Assembly (NCBI GenBank): GCA_022842065.1
Contig: JALHQH010000102.1
Location: forward strand, 1-8,883
DNA length: 8,883 bases
Source of the DNA: Caldilineaceae bacterium
GTDB taxonomy: Bacteria > Chloroflexota > Anaerolineae > Caldilineales > Caldilineaceae
Direction of reading: 5' to 3'
A model generated the notes under the pieces. That model was not told the origin of the DNA. It did not search any database and saw only the letters and a list, made by a program, of their open reading frames with translations. Shown in pieces: positions 1-7,200 of this stretch. A program made the position numbers and the translations under genes. The first letter of the stretch is position 1; every line of letters begins with the position of its first letter.

Positions 1-56
1 CACCTTGTGATACTGTTGCACTATCTTACAACGGGATTCAAATCCCGGCCTGACAA

Positions 57-112
57 CGAGAAGCCGCCTCAGCGGCTGAGAAAACGATCCTAGCCGCTGA
101 GGCGGCTTCTCG
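57..112. repeat. Perfect 21-bp inverted repeat (hairpin) inside the MITE-like element
   Basis: The arms 57-77 and 92-112 are perfectly complementary over 21 bp, with core GCCGCCTCAGCGGCT, around a 14-nt loop. The left arm also contains a smaller self-complementary core, AGCCGCCTCAGCGGCT. No T-run follows on either strand, so it is not a standard intrinsic terminator. It is best read as a structural part of the surrounding mobile element. Confidence 0.85.
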
Positions 113-153
113 CTGTTATACTCAAATCAGAATGAGACCCCTAGTTTCGGTCA

Positions 154-219
154 GCGTGCGTCGCACTGACCAAAGAATCTAGCGGACTGGAAACAGTTGG
201 CGGTCAGTGCGACGCACGC
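154..219. repeat. Perfect 18-bp inverted repeat with self-palindromic arms
   Basis: Positions 154-171 and 202-219 are perfect inverted copies of 18 bp (GCGTGCGTCGCACTGACC and its complement) with a 30-nt spacer. The left arm is itself nearly palindromic: 149-171 reads GGTCA-GC-GTGCG-T-CGCAC-TGACC. The DNA can therefore form either one long stem or two short hairpins. It lies in the middle of the MITE-like element and encodes nothing recognisable. Confidence 0.8.
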
Positions 220-393
220 GATCCCGTTAGCCAGCAAAACTCCGGTTCTCAACTTGACTTCAGTATAGCAAGGGGTTTTAACCCCATTTCGTAAGATAGT
301 GCAACAGTATCACCTTGTCTTCCTGTCATCACGAATCGAGCTAAACGATATTTATTCTCCTCGGGTTGCATCCAAATCAATCGGAAGGTACGG

Positions 394-1311
394 ATGATGA
401 AAATCTTGCTCAAACTGCTGGGGATTTTAGCCGGACTGTTGGTACTGACGGTGATCTTGGTTATCGCGCTCACGCCGTGGATGGATCGGTGGGGTGCCAA
501 TCATTTAGAAATCGCTGCCACCTATCCTGGTGACGAATTGCTGCCGGAGCCGGCGGTCTTTGTCAACCGGGCGATTACCATTAACGCCCCACCGGCGGCC
601 ATCTACCCCTGGCTTGTTCAACTCGATGCGCGCAAGGGTGGTTGGTATAGCTATACCTGGCTAGAGACCAATCTGCTCAATTGTCCCATGGTCAATGCGG
701 ATCGCATTCACCCGGAATGGCAGAATCTACAGGTTGGCGACGAAGTCCACATGTGTCCGGCGCAACCGGCACCGCCGCCTTATATTGTGGCGCAGATTCA
801 TCCCGAACAGGCAATCGTGATGGGCCATCAGGAAAATGGCGAATGGGTCGATCTCTATCAATTTGTGATTGTGCCCCAAGCCGACGGCACTTCGCGCCTG
901 ATCCTGCGCACGCGGACGATGATGGACGGCATCTTCTGGCAGGTGCTTCACCCCGGCGTCTTTATCATGGAACGCGGTCTCTTACACGGTGTTAAGGCGC
1001 GCGCTGAACAGCCTGGCTGGACTAGCCAACTGGCCAGCCCTTGCTTCTTTGATGATCGCTTACTGCTTGCCCGATCCCGGTTCGTTGATCTTGCGCCCCT
1101 GTTCCGCCACTCGGTCCGGCGCCATGACACCGGTCATCGCGACCTGGGCTTTGTTCATCAGGCCGGGAACGACATCGCCTGCGCCCTTCAGCATGGCATC
1201 AAAGCCGAGCTTGGCGACATCGGCGGCATCGGCCTTCTGTTGCTGGCCAACTTTGGTGTCCAGCAAGCCGGCACGCGCAAAGAAGTCGGTTTCGGTGGCA
1301 CCCGGTTGTAG
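394..1311 (+). CDS. SRPBCC-fold (polyketide cyclase-like) membrane-anchored protein; C-terminal extension probably spurious
   Basis: Residues 5-27 form one hydrophobic helix (LLKLLGILAGLLVLTVILVI), which anchors or exports the protein. Residues 57-205 match the SRPBCC / polyketide-cyclase-like helix-grip family: NRAITINAPPAAIYPWLVQL, then GGWYSYTWLE, ADRIHPEWQNLQVGDEV, and the ending FIMERGLLHGVKARAE. Such proteins bind small hydrophobic ligands; the ligand here is unknown. Family members usually end a few residues after this last helix, at about 205-210 residues. The frame instead continues about 100 residues to 1311, and 252 bp of that lies antisense to the dehydrogenase and in codon register with it. 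The tail has no family resemblance. A TAG at 1023-1025 in another frame would give a normal end after a one-base shift near 1009-1022. A GGAAGG Shine-Dalgarno at 383-388 precedes tandem ATGs at 394 and 397; the second has the better spacing (8 nt). Confidence 0.75.
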   Translation: MMKILLKLLGILAGLLVLTVILVIALTPWMDRWGANHLEIAATYPGDELLPEPAVFVNRAITINAPPAAIYPWLVQLDARKGGWYSYTWLETNLLNCPMVNADRIHPEWQNLQVGDEVHMCPAQPAPPPYIVAQIHPEQAIVMGHQENGEWVDLYQFVIVPQADGTSRLILRTRTMMDGIFWQVLHPGVFIMERGLLHGVKARAEQPGWTSQLASPCFFDDRLLLARSRFVDLAPLFRHSVRRHDTGHRDLGFVHQAGNDIACALQHGIKAELGDIGGIGLLLLANFGVQQAGTRKEVGFGGTRL

Positions 1312-1848
1312 ACAGGTGACAGTAATCTCAGTCTCCTTCAATTCGTTGCGCAATGCCACGGCAAAAGAGTCGATAAAGGCTTTGGAGCCGTGGTAGACTG
1401 CCTGAAAGGGGCCGGGAATATGGCCGGCAATCGAGCCGGTGATCAAGATGCGTCCCTGATTGCGCGCACGCATCTCCCGCCCGATTTTGTGGAGCAGGTA
1501 AATGGTGCCGGTGATATTGGTGTCCACTACATGGCGAATCTGATCAAAGTCCTGGTCAAGGAAGCTATGGCCCAAGCCATGCCCGGCATTGGCCAACAGC
1601 GCATCGACCGGACGACCCTTGGCCGCCGCGTAGAGTTTGTCAACCCCTGCGGTCGTAGCCAGGTCAGCCTGAATGGCATCTACCTTCATGCCGTGGGTGC
1701 GAAGCTGTTGGGCTGCCTGTTCGATCTCCGGCAGGTCGGCAGCGATCAAGAGATCGAAGCCGCTTTTGGCGCACAACACGGCCAGTTCGTAGCCGATACC
1801 ACTAGAAGTGCCAGTCACAATGGCGAATTGATGTAAACCGTTTGTCAT
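1060..1848 (-). CDS. Short-chain dehydrogenase/reductase (SDR), classical type
   Basis: This is a complete 262-residue classical SDR, a cytoplasmic NAD(P)H-dependent oxidoreductase with a Rossmann fold. The cofactor motif TGTSSGIG is at residues 12-19, the structural NAG at 87-89, the catalytic Asn at N111 (DTNITG), Ser at S139 (ITGSIAG), and the Tyr/Lys pair at Y152 and K156 (YHGSK). The PGATETDF segment after strand 6 is typical. No transmembrane segment or targeting signal is seen. The start is supported by an AAGGAG Shine-Dalgarno (complement of 1856-1861) 7 nt before the ATG. The substrate cannot be inferred; D37-like acidic residues after strand 2 (IAADLPE) are compatible with either cofactor. 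It is convergent with the SRPBCC gene, whose extended frame overlaps its last 252 bp, and divergent from the hydrolase operon. Confidence 0.95.
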   Translation of the reverse strand: MTNGLHQFAIVTGTSSGIGYELAVLCAKSGFDLLIAADLPEIEQAAQQLRTHGMKVDAIQADLATTAGVDKLYAAAKGRPVDALLANAGHGLGHSFLDQDFDQIRHVVDTNITGTIYLLHKIGREMRARNQGRILITGSIAGHIPGPFQAVYHGSKAFIDSFAVALRNELKETEITVTCLQPGATETDFFARAGLLDTKVGQQQKADAADVAKLGFDAMLKGAGDVVPGLMNKAQVAMTGVMAPDRVAEQGRKINEPGSGKQ

Positions 1849-1935
1849 GCTCTTTCTCCTTAGAATCTATCGTGCCGCTCGCATTGATTGCGCTGCAAGT
1901 GCAGTGTAACAAGCGGTCCGCATGATCAGCCATAG

Positions 1936-1950
1936 ATTGTGGTACACAAT
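1936..1950. promoter_or_regulatory. Candidate operator dyad ATTGTG-N3-CACAAT
   Basis: This is a perfect 6-bp inverted repeat around a 3-bp centre (GTA), 88 bp upstream of the SDR start and about 200 bp upstream of the hydrolase start. Size and symmetry fit a dimeric repressor site, but no regulator gene is in the window and a 15-bp dyad can occur by chance. Confidence 0.3.
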
Positions 1951-2137
1951 TGAGCTATAGGTCAGTACGAATGCACTATCCAGCCCGCTATCTATCTGCT
2001 ATCAGGGATTCCCACAAGTAAAACTCACCCCCTAGCTAGTCGCGCTCCTCGCCGGTTGACCAGTGCGATGTTGGGAGGTGTGTAGTAGGCTGAGGTGTAA
2101 AAGCAAGCGCTCTTTTGTATGCGTTGGGCAATTCCAC

Positions 2138-2142
2138 AGGAG
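2138..2142 (+). promoter_or_regulatory. Shine-Dalgarno that decides the hydrolase start
   Basis: AGGAG lies 8 nt before the ATG at 2151. A longer in-frame reading from TTG at 2115 exists but has no ribosome site before it. The protein from 2151 also begins where alpha/beta hydrolases of this kind normally do (MFIRECG, then IVFLHGNG). Confidence 0.75.
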
Positions 2143-2150
2143 ATGACGGC

Positions 2151-2972
2151 ATGTTTATCCGTGAGTGTGGTTCAATCGACAAACCGGCAATCGTTTTTTT
2201 ACATGGTAATGGTACACAAAGTGGCATGTGGCAAGCGCATTTTGATGCGTTGGGTCAGCAATATCATTGCCTGGCCCCGGATTTCCCTGGCTATGGCCAG
2301 AGCAGTGACGAGGAGTGGGCCTCTTTGGAGGAGACGACCAAAGAGTTGATGAGGATTATTCGGACCCAAACCAAACAGGCGCGCGCCCATATTGTCGGTC
2401 TCTCACTGGGAAGCAGTGTGGCCCTATTGCTGCTGAGCAAAGCGCCCCATCTGGTGAATCATGCCGTGATTGATGGTGCTGGGGTTTTGCCCTTGCCTGG
2501 GCTGCCCTTGTTAAAGCTCGGCCTGCGCTTGCTCCAACCGTGGTTGCACCGCGAGTTGGTGGTCAAGACGATTGCGCGCGCAATGGCCGTGCCGGCTGAT
2601 GGTTATACCGAATTTCGAGCGGGGATGTTAGCCATGTCCCCAGTCGCTTTTACCCGCTCGTTTCGGCAGGCGCTCTCTTTGCGACAACCGCCGGGCCTAG
2701 GCCGCGTCCACTGCCGCGTGCTGCTGGTCGCCGGCGAAAAAGAACCACAAGCGGTGAATCAGTCCAATATCATGTTGACGAATGTGATGCCTAATGCGCA
2801 ATATCGGGTGGTGCCAGGGGTGGGGCATGGCTGGCTGGCGGCGCTGCCACACTTGCACGTGGAGATGGTGCGCGCCTGGCTCAATAACCAACCATTGCCG
2901 CGTACCCTTGTGCGCTATTATCCCAGTTACACACCGGGGGCGCAGTTGGGCGAGATTGGAAGAGTCTTATGA
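2151..2972 (+). CDS. Alpha/beta hydrolase
   Basis: This 273-residue alpha/beta-hydrolase-fold protein is probably a cytoplasmic esterase or related hydrolase. Seen from the chosen ATG: the oxyanion-loop motif HGNG at residues 18-21, the strand-4 APDFPGYGQS segment at 42-51, the nucleophile elbow GLSLGS with Ser85, and the catalytic His226 in GVGHGW. The acid is probably E196 or E198 in LLVAGEKEP, a glutamate where many family members have aspartate. A Pro/Leu-rich cap segment lies around 112-150. There is no signal peptide. Its stop overlaps the start of the next gene as ATGA (2969-2972), so the two are almost certainly co-transcribed and translationally coupled. The substrate is unknown. Confidence 0.9.
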   Translation: MFIRECGSIDKPAIVFLHGNGTQSGMWQAHFDALGQQYHCLAPDFPGYGQSSDEEWASLEETTKELMRIIRTQTKQARAHIVGLSLGSSVALLLLSKAPHLVNHAVIDGAGVLPLPGLPLLKLGLRLLQPWLHRELVVKTIARAMAVPADGYTEFRAGMLAMSPVAFTRSFRQALSLRQPPGLGRVHCRVLLVAGEKEPQAVNQSNIMLTNVMPNAQYRVVPGVGHGWLAALPHLHVEMVRAWLNNQPLPRTLVRYYPSYTPGAQLGEIGRVL

Positions 2973-3799
2973 AACGGCTACCCAAGATCTTAATTGGCAT
3001 AACGGGCGCTTTGTTTGCCCTCGCCGGTATCGGTTGGGCTGGGCTACAAATTGCCCCACAAAATTTCCCCCCGCCGACCGTGCCTACCACGGATCTTGGT
3101 ACAATCGCGGTTCCTACTGATCTTCCCGCCCCTGTGCGCCGTTACTTGGCGGTCGCCTTCAACAATCAGGTGCCACGGGTCGAGTCGCTGATCACCTGGG
3201 GGCGCGCCCGTGCCAACTTTGCGGTGTGGATGCCCCTGCGCTTCCAACTCTATCATCGCCCCGGCCAAGCCTTTCAACGCAATATGGAGGTGACCTGGTT
3301 TGGCCTGCCGGTGCTTAAGGCGCTGGATCAATATCTGGATGGCAAAGGGATGACCGGTCCTATAAATAATCTTGCCACCGGGCCCAAGGTCGATCAGGGG
3401 GCAAATCTGATTCTGTGGGCCGAGGCAACCTTCTATCCTTCGTTGCTGCTGACCGACCCGCGTATTCGTTGGGAGGCAATCGATGATACGAGCGCGCGGC
3501 TGATCCTGCCCTTTGGCGACACGCAGGAAGAGCTGATCTTCTATTTCGATCCAGCGACCGGCCTGGTGACGCGCACCTGGGCGCTGCGCTACCAGACCAA
3601 CACCGGCGAAAAAGAGCCCTGGTTTGCCGAGATCCAAGCCTGGCAGACGATTGACGGCAGGCAATTTCCGGCGCGCGTAGCCGTGACCTGGGAAAAGGAC
3701 GGCAAACCCTGGTCCTATTGGGACTTTGAAGGGGTACGCTGGAATGTTGCTATCGATGATGTGCTGCCGGTGCCTCGCGCGGCAATGGCTGCGCCATGA
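2969..3799 (+). CDS. Membrane-anchored DUF6544-like protein
   Basis: This protein has 276 residues, with one hydrophobic helix at about 7-27 (signal anchor or uncleaved signal) and the rest predicted to lie outside the membrane. The body resembles an uncharacterised family (DUF6544 or the similar DUF6920) by LPAPVRRYL at 52-60, the DQYLDGKGMTG segment at 120-130, WAEATFYPSLLL at 150-161 followed by RIRWEAIDDTSARLIL, and a late VAVTWEKDGKPWSYWDFEGV stretch. I assign the family from memory of motif order, so the exact DUF number is uncertain. No catalytic residues are known. A GGAAGAG Shine-Dalgarno (2958-2964) lies inside the end of the hydrolase gene, only 4 nt from the ATG. The ATGA overlap ties its expression to the hydrolase. 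A strong terminator follows 62 bp downstream. Confidence 0.8.
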   Translation: MKRLPKILIGITGALFALAGIGWAGLQIAPQNFPPPTVPTTDLGTIAVPTDLPAPVRRYLAVAFNNQVPRVESLITWGRARANFAVWMPLRFQLYHRPGQAFQRNMEVTWFGLPVLKALDQYLDGKGMTGPINNLATGPKVDQGANLILWAEATFYPSLLLTDPRIRWEAIDDTSARLILPFGDTQEELIFYFDPATGLVTRTWALRYQTNTGEKEPWFAEIQAWQTIDGRQFPARVAVTWEKDGKPWSYWDFEGVRWNVAIDDVLPVPRAAMAAP

Positions 3800-3860
3800 T
3801 CTAACTGTGTGCGCCATAATACAAGTGAAATCTGCTCGTTATATTGCTCGTCTAACCTAG

Positions 3861-3892
3861 GAGTGCCAAGCCGCCGGCTTGGCACTCTTTTT
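3861..3892 (+). terminator. Rho-independent terminator of the hydrolase operon
   Basis: A perfect 12-bp stem, GAGTGCCAAGCC (3861-3872) with GGCTTGGCACTC (3876-3887), has a 3-nt loop and is followed directly by TTTTT (3888-3892). The opposite strand lacks a matching T-run, so it works only in the + direction. Confidence 0.93.
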
Positions 3893-3909
3893 AATTGAAA
3901 TATTAATTT

Positions 3910-4021
3910 GTAACTACCAAGCCACCCCCTCCTAACCTCCCCCTGATAAGGGGAGGAACTGTCACGCGTACCACGGTTCCCTCCCCAAGCTGGGGAGGGT
4001 TAGGGAGGGGTTAGTAGTTAC
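3910..4021. mobile_element. Second miniature inverted-repeat element (112 bp) with 8-bp target duplication
   Basis: The ends are GTAACTAC (3910-3917) and its exact complement GTAGTTAC (4014-4021). The similarity continues imperfectly inward through C/T-rich arms. The direct repeat ATTAATTT flanks it at 3902-3909 and 4022-4029, consistent with a target-site duplication. Two hairpins fill the inside: CCTCCCC/GGGGAGG at 3936-3942/3950-3956, and CCCTCCCCA/TGGGGAGGG at 3979-3987/3991-3999. It is GC-rich within an AT-rich surround. Similar CCCCTCC-type intergenic repeats are common in Chloroflexota and cyanobacteria. It encodes nothing and shares no sequence with the element at 9-311. Confidence 0.75.
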
Positions 4022-4115
4022 ATTAATTTTAAGATAATATGATTACTTTTAGTTAAATTATGCTGTTGAAAGTTCGTGTTTTTGGGTTAGTTACGGTTAA
4101 ATACATACATTTGAC

Positions 4116-4156
4116 TTACAAATTTGTAATTTTTGTTGACAAATGACCTAATTTGT
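4116..4156. promoter_or_regulatory. Paired ACAAAT/ATTTGT dyads at the protease promoter
   Basis: A perfect 14-bp palindrome, TTACAAATTTGTAA, lies at 4116-4129. The same half-sites recur as ACAAAT (4139-4144) and ATTTGT (4151-4156), separated by 6 bp. This second dyad overlaps the proposed -35 hexamer and fills the spacer up to just before the -10. Repeated half-sites at this position suggest a repressor operator. The surrounding region is AT-rich, which raises the chance of accidental palindromes. Confidence 0.45.
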
Positions 4157-4164
4157 GAGATAAA
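4136..4164 (+). promoter_or_regulatory. Sigma70-like promoter for the metalloprotease gene
   Basis: A consensus -35 TTGACA (4136-4141) is followed after 17 bp by GATAAA (4159-4164), which matches the -10 consensus at four of six positions. This predicts a transcript start near 4171 and a leader of about 43 nt. It is the best hexamer pair in the AT-rich region 4022-4213, which otherwise contains only short dyads. Confidence 0.55.
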
Positions 4165-4213
4165 AGCTAAGTCAAAAGTAATCCAATCGTTTGCCTAACC
4201 TTGAGTAAAAAAT

Positions 4214-7200
4214 ATGCTTACTGTAAGAAGTGCTCGGTTTGTGCTCCTAATTATTGTTGGTCTTTTTGTATTTATCTCCTCATTTCTACAACGAAGCCCA
4301 GTCAGTGGCCAAGTTGATCTCCCGGTTACAACCCCACCAGCCGCTACCATCGCCTCGATCGACCGTGCCCCTGGCACCGGCTCACCGAATGACCTCTTTG
4401 GCTCTACGGCGGACAGGGCCAATCCGCTGATGGCGAATACCGCGTTACTACAAAGCGTCAGTGCCGGCATGACGCGTGCTCGGATCACCACTGTCAACTT
4501 TGCACCCCTCGGTGAAGCAGGGGCAATAGGCTTAACTGCCGATCAGATCGGTGAAAATTTAACCTTAAACCTGTTCGATGGCATCACCCTGGTGGCGGTG
4601 CGCGAGAAAATTCAGCGTAATGCCTCTGGCAGCTACACCTGGATCGGGCATATTGATGGTGTGCCGCTAAGCCAGGCGATCTTTGTTGTGCGCGCCGGTG
4701 CGCTTTATGCGGGGATTCAAGCACCCGGTATTGGTGAATTTGCCGTGCAACCGCTGGATGGCACCAATCATCTGATTCAACAGGCTGGACCTAATACCAT
4801 CCTGCCGGAAGATGATACGCACCTGCCGCCTGCGGATCCAAATGAAGCTGTCGCCAAGGCAGACGCAGCCATTCCTGCCGCAAGTAATGCTGCCGCCGCG
4901 GCTGCCGGCTCTACTGCGGACAACGGTTCGCTGATCGATGTGTTGGTGGTCTATTCCGACGATGTGAATGATGCCAATGCACAAAGTTTTGCCGAACTCT
5001 TCATGGCCTATACCAACCAAGCCTATGAAAACAGCAACGTCAATCAACGGGTCTGGCTGGTTGATGTGGAAGAGTTTGCCTATAATGAAACCGGCAACTT
5101 AAGTACCGATCTCAGCAATATTACCAACAATGCCAATCCCAATGTGCTCGCCTACCGCAACCAATACCATGCTGATCTGGTCGTCTTTTTTGTCAACAAT
5201 GATGGCAGCGGCTCGAATAGCTGTAGCGGGTTGGCCTGGTTACAGACCAGCGTTAACATCAACTTTGAGGACAATGGCTATAGCGCGATGAAGGCATGTT
5301 CCTTTGGTTCTAGTGTCTTCGCCCACGAATTGGGCCACAATATGGGCTCGCGCCATGATTGGTATATGGATTCGTCTACCACCCCTTTCTCCTATGCCCA
5401 TGGCTATGTGGACACGGTCAACCGCTTCCGCACGATTATGTCCTATAATAACCGCTGCAGCGCTTTGGGTTTTAGCTGTGCCGGCATCCCCTATTTTTCG
5501 AATCCGGCGGTGAATTATAATGGTGCAACCACTGGTGTGGCTGGCGGCACTTCCAGCGCCTGCGCACAAAACAATGCCAACCCAGCAGTGAATTGTGATG
5601 CCGATGAACATCGCACCTTCAATGAGACGGCCAACAACACCTCCGACTTTCGCAGCAGCCAACTCACCTGGACGGGAGCGGTTAACAACCAGTGGGGCAC
5701 GGCCGGCAACTGGACGATCAACGAAGGGGCACCCGGTGCCACGGTTGTGACGAACCGCGCACCACGTGCCTTTGATAATATCTTCATTCCCAGTGGCACC
5801 ACCACCATGCCCACCATCAGCAGCGGGACAGTGACGGCCCGCGAAGTGGTGATCGCCAGCGGCGCAACCCTCAACATGACCGGCGGCACGCTCAATGTCG
5901 GCTTGCGCTGGGAAGATGCGGGCGGCTTTAACGGCACCGGTGGGACGGTGATTTTTAGCGGCCCGCTTGATCTTGCCATCACCAGCGCCAGCGGTTCTGC
6001 TTTTAATCACGTCCAGATCGGTGACGGAATCAGCACGCCGGAAATTACGCTGAACAGTGCGCTTGATATTAATGGCAACTTGACGATCAAAGCGGGGGCG
6101 TTGCTCAAGCCAGGGGCGAATACAATTAAACTGGCGGGCAATTGGGCGGATGAAGGGAATGGCTTTGCCCGTGGAACCAGCACCGTTGAATTGGATGGCG
6201 TCAACCAAAGTGTTGATAAAGTCAGCACGACGACGATCCTGACGCAAAACTTTAGCGCCTATACGAGTTGCTGCACTTCCGGCGCACCCAGTGGCTGGGC
6301 CCGTAGTCACACTGACGGCTTTGGCATCGCGTTTGGCGATGGTGTCGCCCAGCATTGGTGGGATTCAACCGATGGTTGGCTATTTACCTCTGGCCTGACC
6401 TTGCAGCCGGGGATTACTTACAACTTGAGTTTTAAGCACTTGAAAGGCAGCGGCAGCACCAGTTCGCTGGCGGTCGCCTATGGTACGGCACAAACTGCCG
6501 GTGCCATGGTGAATACGGTAGGTACAGTGACCAACCTGACCACAGCCTACCAAACGGCCAATTTTTCCTTTACGCCAACCACGGCTGGCACTTACTACGT
6601 CGGGTTCCACAGTTTGCAAACCGCCGGCTACAATACGTTGGATGATATTGTGCTGCAAGCAGTACAACAACCAAACTTCTACAATCTCACAGTAAAAAGT
6701 ACGGGGCGCGCCCTTTTTAATCAGCCAGTGGAAGTTTATAGTAATCTCCAAATTGTGAGCAGCGGTACCTTAGACCTAGCCACGAATACCATTACCGTCG
6801 AAGGTACCCTTACCAACAACGGCACCCTAAAGCAGACCAAAAGTGCCGCGGCCAATCTATTGACCGAGTTCCTACACATTAAGAATAAAGCGGCGACAAC
6901 CGATAAATACTTCGGTGTTGAAATTACCCCAGGCAGCAACCTGGGCAGCACCAGTGTCGCCATCCGTGGCAATCAAACTTGTACAGAGGGGGGCGGTGCT
7001 ACTACTCCGGTCAAGCGTTGTTTTGACATTACCCCCACCACCGGACAAAGTGCTCAAATCCGCTTCTATTATCGTACAGCGGAGCAGAACAGCAATACGA
7101 CACCGCAAGTCTATCACTATAGCGGCACCGGCAGCACCTGGGATCTGGAGAACTTTGTCGCACGTGGCGGCAGCGGTGAAGCCCTCTGGGTGACCGCCAA

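Larger units (their letters stand above)
9..311. mobile_element. MITE-like element with 21-bp perfect terminal inverted repeats and 7-bp target duplication
   Basis: The ends 9-29 (starting GATACTGTTGCAC) and 291-311 are perfect inverted repeats of 21 bp. The direct repeat ACCTTGT lies immediately outside, at 2-8 and 312-318, as expected for a target-site duplication. It reads as 8 bp (CACCTTGT) if C311 is counted as target. Inside each end is a small palindrome: 32-38/41-47 (CGGGATT/AATCCCG) and 272-277/280-285 (GGGGTT/AACCCC). The centre holds two larger inverted repeats (57-112 and 154-219). No plausible protein is encoded, so this is a non-autonomous element that would need a transposase in trans. 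I cannot assign it to an IS family. It ends 82 bp before the SRPBCC gene, so it has replaced or been placed in that gene's promoter region. Confidence 0.85.
1849..2150. other. Divergent intergenic region between SDR and hydrolase operon
   Basis: About 300 bp separate the two divergent start codons, so promoters for both must lie here. For the + direction a weak candidate is TTGACC (2056-2061) with TGTAGT (2081-2086) at a long 19-nt spacing. I see no convincing -35/-10 pair for the SDR. Two short dyads are visible: CTGCA-AG-TGCAG at 1893-1904 and ATTGTG-GTA-CACAAT at 1936-1950. No small gene with a ribosome site was found. Confidence 0.5.

Noticed and set aside
57..112. Hairpin as a transcription terminator
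   Set aside because: Long perfect stem but no T-run after it on either strand, and it sits inside a mobile element with other palindromes.
1..320. CRISPR array or attachment site
   Set aside because: The repeats are inverted, not regularly spaced direct repeats, and the flanking 7-bp direct repeat is explained by a target-site duplication.
989..1396. Plus-strand open frame beginning within the SRPBCC gene
   Set aside because: It runs antisense through the dehydrogenase, has no Shine-Dalgarno and no family resemblance. It does not offer a better C-terminus for the SRPBCC protein either.
2115..2150. TTG start extending the hydrolase by 12 residues
   Set aside because: The ATG at 2151 has an AGGAG at proper spacing, and the added residues do not resemble the family N-terminus.
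3044..3817. 257-residue minus-strand open frame opposite the DUF6544-like gene
   Set aside because: The + strand reading has a signal anchor, family motifs and a coupled start; the minus reading is compositionally odd with no family features.
5240..6355. 371-residue minus-strand open frame inside the protease gene
   Set aside because: Antisense shadow of a well-supported domain-bearing gene, with no recognisable motifs.
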